64,000 bases of DNA from Chanos chanos (taxonomy: Eukaryota; Chordata; Actinopteri; Gonorynchiformes; Chanidae), in the NCBI RefSeq assembly GCF_902362185.1, contig NC_044507.1, positions 13,588,544 through 13,652,543 on the forward strand. The letters are read 5' to 3'. The position numbers and the translations under genes are program-made. Below the pieces are notes generated by a model. The model was given only the letters and a program-made list of their open reading frames with translations, was not told the origin of the DNA and searched no databases. Of the stretch, positions 38,014-48,589 are shown piece by piece; the stretch's first letter is position 1; the number at the start of each line of letters is the position of its first letter.

Positions 38014-38670
38014 TCACAATCTGTCAACTTTAAATGTCATTGTGAGAATGTCCTCGATGCCAGCTTGCAACTCATCAAACTCCTGGACGCTGGACACCCC
38101 TTTAGGAGTGCCGGTGAGGATGAGGTCCCCTTCCTCCAGAGAGATAATCTCACTGATGTAGCTGATTAGGTATGGAATGGAGAAAATCATTTGAGACGTG
38201 TGGCCATTCTGGCGCATCTTGTCGTTTACCTTCAGCCACAAGTTTACGTTCCCGGGATCTGGGATTTTCTCTTTAGAAATGAAATCACTGACGGGGCAAG
38301 AGGTGTTGAATGCTTTGGCCAAAGTCCATGGTAGACCTTTGGATTTACAATCGTCTTGTACGTCCCGAGCAGTCATGTCTAAGCACAAAGCGTAGCCGGC
38401 CACATGCTCCATGGCAGAAGTTTGGGGGATTGCTGTACCCCCTTTTCCAATGACAATTCCAAGCTCAACTTCATGGTGAAGATTACTAGAGTAATGTGGC
38501 ACAAGTATTGGAGAGCCTTCTTTCACATAGGCGGACGGGGGCTTCAGGAAAAGCACCGGTTCGGTTGGCACAGCGTTTTTCAGCTCTTTAGCATGGTCGG
38601 CGTAATTTCTTCCGACACAGATGATCTTCCTTCCCCATTCCCAAAACCGTGTTATATTTCTGGTGGTCAT
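38014..38670 (-). CDS. fahd1: Fumarylacetoacetate hydrolase domain-containing protein 1 (oxaloacetate decarboxylase/acylpyruvase, mitochondrial)
   Basis: A single-exon, 218-residue ORF that starts MTTRNITRFWEWG and ends FKVDRL, as intronless as the human gene (about 224 residues). FAHD1 hydrolyses acylpyruvates and decarboxylates oxaloacetate in mitochondria. The FAH fold is complete: VGRNYADH (18-25 region, catalytic His), FLKPPSAY, the metal ligands Glu67 and Glu69 in HHEVELG and Asp98 in CLDMTARDVQ, then KGLPWTLAK and the terminal LTGTPKGV signature. The gene is head-to-head with hagh, with 404 bases between start codons, as in human. A reverse-strand AATAAA lies about 190 bases past the stop. 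Identity is secure. Confidence 0.97.
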   Translation of the reverse strand: MTTRNITRFWEWGRKIICVGRNYADHAKELKNAVPTEPVLFLKPPSAYVKEGSPILVPHYSSNLHHEVELGIVIGKGGTAIPQTSAMEHVAGYALCLDMTARDVQDDCKSKGLPWTLAKAFNTSCPVSDFISKEKIPDPGNVNLWLKVNDKMRQNGHTSQMIFSIPYLISYISEIISLEEGDLILTGTPKGVSSVQEFDELQAGIEDILTMTFKVDRL

Positions 38671-39074
38671 TCTGATACGCTTCGTTACAAGAACTGAGTT
38701 AACACCAGATAAATGACCTTTGAACGGTGCTAATCCCAGTCTGAACCTGTCACAAACTACGGATCACGACAAGTAACAAAATTAGTACATGCTACCCTCA
38801 TTTTTACAGCTAATATTATCCTCTAAGAACGTAGGTCCCCATTAGTCGAATCTAAAATAAATTATCTCGATTATTTAATCCATATTTTTTACAATCGCTG
38901 ACTAATAATCGTCAACTGAACACTGAAAGTTGGCAGTTTTGTTTGACTGCCACTCCCCCATAATTGATTGGTTCAGCTGGGGTCAAAGTTAAAAGTGGGT
39001 TGTGCTGCTCTTTAAACCAAACTTTCCACTTCCTTCATAAGCTGTCGTTACATTTGGACCCCGTCAGTGTTGTT
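38671..39074. promoter_or_regulatory. Shared fahd1/hagh bidirectional promoter
   Basis: The 404 bases between the divergent start codons of fahd1 (-) and hagh (+) must hold both promoters. An inverted CCAAT box (GATTGG, ATTGG at 38967-38971) is visible about 105 bases before the hagh ATG. No TATA box is obvious for either gene. Head-to-head spacing is conserved with human. Confidence 0.7.
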
Positions 39075-42000
39075 ATGTTTTTCAGATCGTTGGTGGCGAG
39101 TGCATGCACACTTGGTGTTCTTGGAGCTGCTTCATATAAATTTGGTATGTCTTTTAACTGACTAAAACATTATTGTTAGTGAAACTGTAGCGTCAAATTC
39201 TCAGGAATTCTTCAGTCTTGGACAAGGGCTGCCCTGACACCGTTTGACATTAGCTTATTAAGTCTATGGTTTGCCTGGACACATGCAGATGCAGCTGTCC
39301 CAAACCAGAGTTAACTGGTTGCCTCCGTTGTATGACTCAAGGTTACATCATCCATGATAAGGTTTCCAGACTCTAATGCTAAGAATCGCAATACGTCTAC
39401 ACTTAGAAACAGTAGCTTTTTTATATATAAAAAAAAAAAAAATCATGAAACAGCTCGCAGTGACAAAGTGGTTTTACCGTGTAAAAAATCGTTACCATTA
39501 CCATTCCAGTATGTCATTCACACCATAACAATGCATTTATTAAAGCTTAATTACAAATCTTTACAAATGCTTTCATTTCCTTCTTCACTTTAAGCAGTTG
39601 CATGAATGACAGACCTTGAGGCCGTATTGAGACATCGAAAAAATGAAATAACTTTGCCAAAAAACGTCTAGAACTGAAAACCAAATGTGCTTCAGGGCAA
39701 ACCTCATAGATGACTAATGATAGAGTAATTGTGCAAATTCATCCTTACTTGGCCGATTTAAAAAACATACACTAGTCGGCACTGGTTTCCACTGCATTCT
39801 GTTACAACAACAGACACTGATCTGAACGCCTCTGATTTTTTTTGTACTCGAAGTCCCAACGCAAGTCAGAGCGTTACTGCACTCCAGTGTAAGAAAATCG
39901 TCTCTTGTGGAACAAACAGACATGAAGATAGAGTTACTACCGGCCCTGACAGATAACTATATGTACCTTCTCATTGATGAAGACACGAAGGAAGCTGCAA
40001 TTGTGGATCCTGTCGAACCAGTGAAGGTAAACAATTTTTGAGTGGTCCTAAAAAGTTTCATAAGAGGACCAGCCATAGAGATAGTTTATTTATCAGGGGG
40101 TTTTATCTGTATAAGGTTGTAGAGGCTGTGAAAAAGCATGGAGTGAAACTCAAGACTGTACTGACTACTCATCATCACTGGTAAGTTGTGACCAACCAAA
40201 CCTTGTGACTGAATTTAGTCAGCAGTTAGAGGTTAGTATCAGACAAGGACCAAGACTACTCTTCGACCTCAAAATACAGTGTTAGTCCTAGGGCTTTCAT
40301 CACATAAACTGTGCAAAAAAGCAACACTAAATATTTGCGTAAATTATGAAATAACCGATGAATAAAAAGACAAGTATTTAGAGAAATGAGTCCCTGTAAG
40401 AATATTCAAGTGCCTCAGAAATATGTACATGCCACGTGGGATCTGTATTTTTCCTAGATATTTGCACATAATTCAAATAAACTCAAACTCTGTAAATGCT
40501 AAATACCAACTCCTGTGGAAAAAATGATATGTATGTATGCTGTAGCTCTATATTTGTATAAACACAGGGTTTACAAATAAGGTCTGTGGATCAGTCTTAC
40601 TCCTTGTCTGAGCCATAAACCAGCCCATTCTAATGCAAAGTGCAAGGTGTTGATGGGCGTGTCAGTTTTCATTCTTGCGAGAATCAAAAGCACACAGTGT
40701 TGTATTAACACCGAGAGTATTTATATTGCTCAACACTGGTCCCAGATTGAGACAATAAAAAACCCTCGGAGTTAATCACACACAGGCAAATTTGGTATAT
40801 GTTTGGGGCATGTGTCCGCATCACTGAGGGTAATGATTATGTGGAAGGAAAAAGGTCTGTTTGGATTTGGTTAACAGGGATCATGCTGGTGGCAATGAAA
40901 AGATGGTGAAGCTGGTGCCAGGGCTAACAGTGTATGGAGGAGATGACAGAGTGGGAGCCCTCACTAAGAAAGTAACACACCACAACACTTTCAAAGTAAG
41001 TCTCACTCATAAACCTCTACTCAATCTGTTTGTACTCACAGTTTTAGTGAATTTGCAAGCAGATGGTAGGAAGATTTTTAGGGGATTATCAAATAAAATG
41101 AGGAGATTAACGATTTTGATTTTCTTTTTTTCTAAACTGCGATTGTATATTAAATGCCTCTTTGGACCTTATTCATTCTAAGGTGGGTTCACTGGATGTA
41201 AAATGCTTATTTACTCCTTGTCACACCACTGGACACATCTGTTACTATGTGACAAAAGAAAACAGCTCCGAACCCCCAGCTGTGTTCACGGGTAAGACTT
41301 AGATCTGATGATTGTTAATCTCTGTATTAACATAATTTTCTTTTTCTAAGCCTGCCACCACCCCCCCCCCCCCTCTTCAGAGGATAACTTTATTTTTATT
41401 TATTTGTTTTTTTCAATACCTTTAGTGAAGCTGCTCCGTACCCACCCACCCACCTAGCCTAACCCCATTTTATATTAACATCATTTTAAATGATTGGTTG
41501 TATAGTTTTATTAGATGTATATGTGTGAGTAACAAATGAACAGCACTCTCTCAGATATAACATTAGAATCAAGGCTCCCTCACTTGTCAGGTACTCTGCT
41601 AGAATATGTGTAGTTATGCCTTGCCGTGAAAGAACCTTCATTGAGCTCTCAGGAAGCATTACAAATAAAGTGCCCATTAAGCTGAGAGATTTAAAAGTCT
41701 TCTCAGATGCCTTGATTAGTGCAGTATTAAATCCTCCATAGTCTTGTAATTTAGTGTGTGTTTACAAAACATTATTTTTCATGTTAATAGCTATTTAAGA
41801 ATGTGTAGTGACAAATTCAAAGAGCCATTAATTTGTTTTGCTTTAATTTTGTGTGTAGGGGACACGTTGTTCGTGGCTGGCTGTGGGAAGTTTTTTGAGG
41901 GTACCGCTGAAGAGATGTACAAAGCTTTAATTGACATTTTAGGACATCTGCCCCCTGAAACGGTAAAGACTAAACAGTTTATATAAACACAGACTGAATT

Positions 42001-42778
42001 CAGTCACTCTTTTTACAATAATTCTGTGGAACATTTATGCATGTTCAGTACTAAAGGTTTGTTCGCTGTGGTTTTGCAAGGTTTTCCTCTAGTTTCTTCA
42101 AATTATATAGAATTAGCGTTTCACAGTAAACAGAATCAATCTATGTATAGAGAGGAGTTTGACTTGTAGAGCAGATTTTCACAATGAACTGTTCATGTTT
42201 CAGCGTGTCTTCTGCGGCCATGAGTACACCATCAGTAATCTGAAATTTGCACGACATGTTGAACCAGGCAATGAAGTCATTCGTAAAAAGTTAGCCTGGG
42301 CTAAGGTATATTTCCTTTTGCATTGACTTTTCAAGAGTTACAGAGTTTTAAATGAGTTGAGTAACCAGCCAGTGTTGTCTATTAGGAGAAATATTCAAAT
42401 GGGGAGCCCACGATTCCTTCGACTATTGCTGATGAGTTCACCTTTAATCCCTTCATGAGAGTGAGGTGAGGAGTATAACCGACCTTCACACACACAGATG
42501 TACTGCCAGCTGTCCTTTCACAGCATAAAAAGTGATGTGAAATTTCACTGATGATAAATGACATTGATTGTCTCAAATTTCAAAGTTTTTTGAGATCACA
42601 CGTGTGTTTGCGAATCTTTGTTTGCCAGAAAGCTTAAGCAAATTTCTTGTTTGTCCTTGGCTTTTGCTTTTTCTACAGGGAGAAGTCTGTACAATCACAT
42701 GCAGGTATGAGCGATCCCATCGATACAATGAGAAGCATCCGTAAAGAAAAAGACGGCTTTAGGGTCCCCAAGGACTAA
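39075..42778 (+). CDS. hagh: Hydroxyacylglutathione hydrolase (glyoxalase II), mitochondrial/cytosolic
   Basis: Nine coding exons: 39075-39144, 39920-40026, 40116-40180, 40878-40995, 41183-41291, 41859-41962, 42204-42305, 42386-42465 and 42679-42778, with consistent phases, giving 284 residues. The enzyme hydrolyses S-D-lactoylglutathione to D-lactate and glutathione, the second step of methylglyoxal detoxification. Exon 1 encodes a short hydrophobic, Arg-bearing presequence ([17 protein letters not shown]). An internal ATG at 39922 gives a 260-residue form, exactly the length of human cytosolic GLX2. From that Met, the binuclear metal motif TTHHHWDH gives H54, H56, D58 and H59. Later ligands lie in CHTTGH and in [10 protein letters not shown] and FCGHEYT. 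The glutathione-binding C-terminal region ends [13 protein letters not shown]. Adjacent haghl is its paralogue. Confidence 0.96.
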
Positions 42779-43613
42779 AGAACCGAACCCGAAAGAACAA
42801 AAAAAAAAGGAATAAGTTCCACTCTACGATGCAGAGACGCTTACATCATGCTGTTACTAACAGTCGTAATGACCACTTCATACTAGACACTACTACATAA
42901 GCCTAATGTTATAACATATTTTAGTAAGTGGTACAAGCCAAATAAGAATGTGTAATAACGTTCCATCCAAATAAGGCTCTGTGGTGTTTTAGATGTATTT
43001 TCAGAATGTATAGGTAAAACTCTATAGAGCTTGTATATTATATTCATAGAGATATATTACAAATGTCACTGTCAAAGTCACAGGTTGTGCATGTGGCTGC
43101 AGATCTTGCATTTCTGTCAACTTTTTGGTCTATTTATGGTGTAAACTTTATTTGTCTGGATTTAAAGTAATGAATAGAAAACTGAATGAGTAGCACAAAT
43201 CAGAAAGCTTGCCACACAGCATGGTAGACTGCAAATACTATGTCATAACTTAATATAAAGCAGGGAAATTCTTACTGAAGAGAATATATGTGTTTTACAT
43301 AATGTGCAATGTCTTTGTAAATTTGAAAGTAATTATTTTTAATTCTTAAATGTAACAGTCTTTGTTACTATGTCGTGCCCTAAATAAGAATTACATATAA
43401 TACATGTACAGTTGGTTTGTCATTGTGTTGTGTTGTTTTAATATGATTTCCCACAAAATCAATGATCTTTAACTATGGTTGGTAATGTTCTGTTAATTGA
43501 TATTAAGTTTCATCGTTTTATCAGTTTATTTCAAGCACAAGAGAGAGAGAAGGTTTGCATAATTGTAAATGCATTGTTTTGAGTATTGTCAAGCCAATCT
43601 TGCACTTTCTATT

Positions 43614-43619
43614 ATTAAA
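43614..43619 (+). terminator. hagh: Candidate hagh polyadenylation signal
   Basis: ATTAAA, 836 bases after the hagh stop and before the haghl 5' region. No AATAAA was noticed between 42779 and this point. The call rests on motif alone. Confidence 0.3.
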
Positions 43620-44216
43620 AGTCAACGACTGTCTTTTGCCCAGTTTTGATTTGTTTTTCATCTTTATATTCTTAATTTCCATGTATGCCTTAAAATGTAC
43701 CTGAAATACCGTAAATAGGAAAAAAACATATGAAAAGAAAAGCAATTACCATATAACAGGATATCCCAGAGCAACATCTGTTTCTGGATTATAGATCTGC
43801 TAAGGCTGAGGAGTTGATTGTGCTGCAACGATTAACTAAGCCTTAGTCGCCTATCGCCTTTTCTGTGATAAACTTGTCGGACTGGAAGTGTACCAACAAA
43901 ACTATTCCCCTCGGAACGAATTTATAGTTATCTTTTGTTAAAGGTAAATTATTAGGCTTTAGTACATATACATGCAAACAGTATTTACAATGCGTTGATT
44001 AGCTCTTATTTGGTCATTGATTTTCACGTCTTGAACGCATGTATTCATTTTGCTTGTTGGCATGTCTGTTGTGCACGACTGAGAGTGGAACTGGTGCTAA
44101 GTTAACTTCACTAAAGCTTAATGCAATGGGGAAATGTTGATGTTGTTATCTAACTATACTATTTCCTTGCGTGGTTTAACAGACGACAGGAATGATAGTT
44201 CATTGTTTTTATAGAG

Positions 44217-44345
44217 ATGAACAACCTGATAGATAGAAAAGCTCGCGGACTAAATTTGATTTCAACTGCTTGTACGTTGCTAGTGCCTCTATGCCGTTTA
44301 CTGGAGAACCATGAAAGTAAAGGTGATATCAGTCTTGGAGGATAA
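44217..44345 (+). other. Upstream ORF overlapping the haghl start
   Basis: An ATG at 44217 opens a 42-codon frame ending in TAA at 44343-44345. It overlaps the haghl ATG (44311) in another frame. It lies just after a plausible acceptor (TTTTTATAG, ending 44214), so it would sit in the haghl leader. The predicted peptide is basic and hydrophobic and contains ARGLNLISTACTLLVPL. Whether the region is transcribed is unknown. Confidence 0.4.
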
Positions 44346-46764
44346 CTACATGTATTTGGTGATTGAGGAACAAACTAAAGAAGCTATCGCCATTGACCCT
44401 GCAGTACCGCATCGGGTGAGATTAAATGATATCTGATTTTGATTTTGATTTTTTGTTTTTGGTAATAATCTCAGTGACTTCATGACTGTGTTAGAGCTTT
44501 TTAGCCAGTCATAAATATGTTTGACAGCTCCTGGAGATTCTTAAACGGGAGGGACTGAAACTCACAGCAATCCTTACTACTCATCATCACTGGTATTTAT
44601 AATTTTCATTATCTCCTGACTGCTCGATTCTTAAAGATGTTAAACAGCTTTAAAACCAGAAACTCTACAGATGTGCTGTCTTCTGCAGGGATCATGCCCG
44701 AGGCAATGAGGCTTTGGTAAAAGAGATCCCTGAACTACGGGTGTATGGGGGAGATGACCGCATTGGTGGTCTCACCGACAAAGTCGTCGGCGACCAAGAA
44801 CTCAAGGTAAGCGGTGTCCTTCGAGGACGTCAGCCTGTAGTCAGCAGTCTTGTTGATATTAGTGTGTATCTAGCAAGTTTATGTGCCTGCTTTAGTTCAG
44901 TGTGTTGAGCTGTGTGCTTTATCAGATTGAATGCACTTAGATGTAAACTACTGTGATCTCATTTTTTCCTCCAGTTTAACTCTATTAATGTGAGGTGCCT
45001 GTTCACTCCTTGCCATACCTCAGGACACATGTGCTATTTTGTATGGGAGGATGGCTGCACAGATCCCCCTGCCGTTTTTACAGGTGAGTTTGTCAAAGAT
45101 GGTCTAGTGGTTCTATTAGTTTCAGTGAAGAACTAATGCCGTATACCTGACTTAAACACCATGGTCTGCACTGGTTGTCAGGGGATACACTGTTCATTGG
45201 TGGCTGTGGCAGATTCTTTGAGGGGACTGCTGAACAGATGTACCATAATCTGACCAAAGTGCTGGGCACCCTACCTCAGGACACGGTCAGTCATGGTTGC
45301 CAAATGTAAGAGAGGATAAGAGGCTGAGAGAGATCATATTACACAAGTGCGTCACTCTGACCAACACCTGCCACTAATACAGTAGCGCTCTTAATGGAGA
45401 CTGGTATCAGGTCTTGTGCTGATATTGTGTTTTTCTTCACAAATCTAAAGGACTTCCAGTTGATGGCTTTTGAACTGCTTAAACTGATAATATACTATAA
45501 TATATCTAAAGCTTGGTTTGGTTCCCACAGAAGATCTTCTGTGGGCATGAATACACAGTCAAAAACCTCAAGTTTGCTTTGCTGGTGGAACCAGAGAACG
45601 AGAAGGTGAAAGAGATGCTGACCTGGGCGAAGGTACTGTATTCCATTTAAGTCAATAAGCTATATAGAAAAAACACATATTATTGGGCCTGCCTTTCCAT
45701 AATCTTCTTTCTTTCTTTCTTTCTCTCTTTCTTACCTAAGGCAAGAGATGATGATGATAAGCCAACAGTACCATCAACGTTGCATGAGGAATTTGAATAT
45801 AATCCATTCCTCCGTCTCTCGTAAGTATCACACACGACAGCATGGAGAAGTTAGGGACGGGAATGGGGAAGTACACAACAGGGTGACATTTTGACATCTT
45901 GGTTACATTTTGGGTTGTGGAGTTATTTGCTGAAGAAAGAAAATGAGATAAGGATCAAGACAAGCCATGCAATAGTGAAAACAGCAGTTGGAAAATCATT
46001 GAGAAAAGAGGAAGTGTAGGCTTCCACCATGAAGGGCAGAAGTAACAGAAAACTGATGAAAATGAAGTTGGTGAAAGTAAACTTGAATTAAAAAATAGAG
46101 TTGATTAAGATCCCTGTGAATTGAATATTTGAGTGAGAATTTAAGTGATAATTTATCACTGATACATCGTCATTTGATTTGATAAATACAAAGATCAGTT
46201 GTTTAAAAAAGTGTTGATTTGATAAAGAGCCTTGTTTCATAACTCATCACCATTTTCCATTATTCATCCTGTGTCATTCATACCACAAAGCTACCATTGT
46301 TGCTCATGGTTGTCTCATTTTGTATGTTCTGTGGTAAGTAATGTTGTGTACTTGACTTTGTGCCTTGTACATAAACTGCGAGCACTGTGTGCAGTGTGTT
46401 TTGTCCCACGGCACTGGTGACAACAAAGAAAATTCCGGTACATGCCTCTGCAATTTGCAATCACACAGTGTGCTGGCAAATAAAGTGCCTTCTGATATAT
46501 GATTTACTATAGTGTTTTAGGGACTTTCAGGGTCAGCATTTCAGTATAGAAAGGTTAATGAAGAAAGGGTGGACAGAATAACCAAGCGGTTTTCTCATTT
46601 ATCTCTTCCATAGCGAGGAGAGTGTGCAGAAGTTCACCGGGAAAACCGATCCCATTGAGGTGCTGAGGGTTCTGCGTAAAGAGAAGGACAATTTCAAGAA
46701 ACCCAAAGAGAGAGTTCTTCCTCATGCCATGTTAGCTCTAGAGTGGGGTCTTCTCAGACCATGA
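44311..46764 (+). CDS. haghl: Hydroxyacylglutathione hydrolase-like protein
   Basis: Eight coding exons: 44311-44415, 44528-44592, 44689-44806, 44975-45083, 45182-45285, 45531-45632, 45741-45820 and 46614-46764, giving 277 residues. Exons 2-7 have the same lengths as hagh exons 3-8 (65, 118, 109, 104, 102, 80), so the two are clear duplicates. The protein starts [20 protein letters not shown] and has the full metallo-beta-lactamase metal set: [24 protein letters not shown] and FCGHEYT. The tail is about 17 residues longer than cytosolic hagh and ends LEWGLLRP. It lacks the in-frame presequence exon of hagh, so the product is probably cytosolic. It is convergent with ciao3, as in human HAGHL-CIAO3. 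Its substrate is inferred from the family. Confidence 0.95.
45704..45733. repeat. (CTTT)n in haghl intron 6
   Basis: CTTT tetramers that form part of the polypyrimidine tract of the exon 7 acceptor (ending 45740). Confidence 0.9.
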
Positions 46765-48589
46765 TGTCTCTTTACCACTGAAGCTCTAAACGTCATATGC
46801 AAACACCAGTTTACGGTGTTCAAACGCAGGGAGAAAAACTGGGGCTTTTCATTGTGATGACCAGCAAGACAGTAAAACAGTAAAAATGAGCTGCTTGACC
46901 TACAACCTGTTTTTTTTTTTTTAAGTGAATAGGGAAATGATCTAAATGCTTGAGGTTCTGACTAAAACTGCGTAAGGTAGAATGAGTATGGCAGCAGCAT
47001 TCTAGCTTACAGGAAAAGACCCAACTACTACACTTATTTTAGTGATTAAAGTCAGTATTGACTGCCTACGTTGCACATAAACTAGAGTAAATACTGTGCA
47101 CATTTGAGATTTTTTTTCTTTAACCTTTTTTTGCACAATGTATATACTTAGAATAATTAATTTTACAAGATTATGTACACATATTAAGTTAATCAAGCTT
47201 TTAAAAATGAATCACTTCATTGGTGTAAGACCTGGCACACATCTGCACAGATTCACTGATCCTCAGTTTATTTTTTCAGAAAAGAAAGGTAGCACTTAAT
47301 ATTACAAGAATGTGAACAAGGAGAACACTACATCATATACATTATTTACAAATGTACTGAAGGTAACGTGAGAAAGAAAATACTGATTACGTTCATAAAA
47401 CCTGTTATGGAACTGAATAATATCTTCGTTTTAAATGCTCTTCTTTTCTGTATCCTCTATGCATGCTGTGAATGGTTATGATTCTATAGAGAACTACACT
47501 GATTGCTAATACGTTTGCTTGAAAGCGACTGCACCAGTCTGGGCTGCACATTTGATGTATGTCAGCACAGACAAATAAATAAGAAGAGTGTTTATTATGA
47601 ACCATAGTTACTGGAGAAATTAACGTCTTGTCATTTTTCCCTTTAAAACACCATCTCAATAATAAAGCATCTATCAGAAAACGTAGCCACTGTTTTGACC
47701 ACTGTTTTCCATTTTCAATGTTTATGAGTCACCCTTCATTGATCAGTGAAAGAAAAACTTAACATCAAGTCATTAGGTAAAATATTTTTATTTATTTCCT
47801 TTACAATTTTCTCAATAAATATGATAGGAATGATTACATACACATTTGTATACATAAATGTATTTACTTGTATGTGTTATCACAAGGTGAATATGTGGTA
47901 CAGAATACAGAATTCACTTTTTCTCCAGGTATATACCACAGAGTAACACACAACTGGTTCCACTAAATAAATACAGGGTGCTGAAAATTAACAATCTATT
48001 TGCACGAAATTATTATGTAATACACATATTCTTAGCTTCACCTAATAAATTATGCCTGTGATTCTTAATCGAAGAAGTTTAAACCTGCATTAATCATGGC
48101 TCTGGAGATATGGATCATCTCTGTCAAAAAAAAAAGAATCAGTGGTTCTGCAAATAACTCCTTTATTTGCAGAATATGTTTCTTATTCTTATTTTTCTTC
48201 TTCGCGAGTTTCTTTATGGTAACAGGAATAAAAATGCATGTTAAATCCAAATCCCAAACAGGGATATCTTCAAATAAAAGTAATTATAGGTTGTAAATGA
48301 GAACCCTAAACCCAAAATAGATTGCATAAGGCCATTGACATAAGGAAGTTCTCTGTGGTACTTGGCACTATATCTTATTGAAGCAGCACAGCTCCAGTGC
48401 TAAGTTGAGTATGACGTGCAGTATGTCAGGTGTCATATACATGTTGTGCGCTTATAATAATTCAAGTACAGAAGCCTGGATATGAAACTGTGGATGCCCC
48501 AACACTTCTCTCTCTCTCACATGATACACATTCAAGTCTGACTGCTAGTGCATTTGATAAGGACAGGAGCCTGCCCGGCTACTCTCTCT
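46765..48589. other. Convergent 3' region of haghl and ciao3
   Basis: This stretch holds both 3' UTRs. Candidate signals are ATTAAA 47045-47050 and AATAAA 47574-47579 or 47661-47666 for haghl, and TTTATT 48162-48167 (reverse strand) for ciao3. Nothing else was recognised. Confidence 0.5.

Noticed and set aside
38964-39074. N-terminal extension of hagh
   Set aside because: The upstream codon is TTG within the CCAAT-box region; the first real ATG in frame is 39075.
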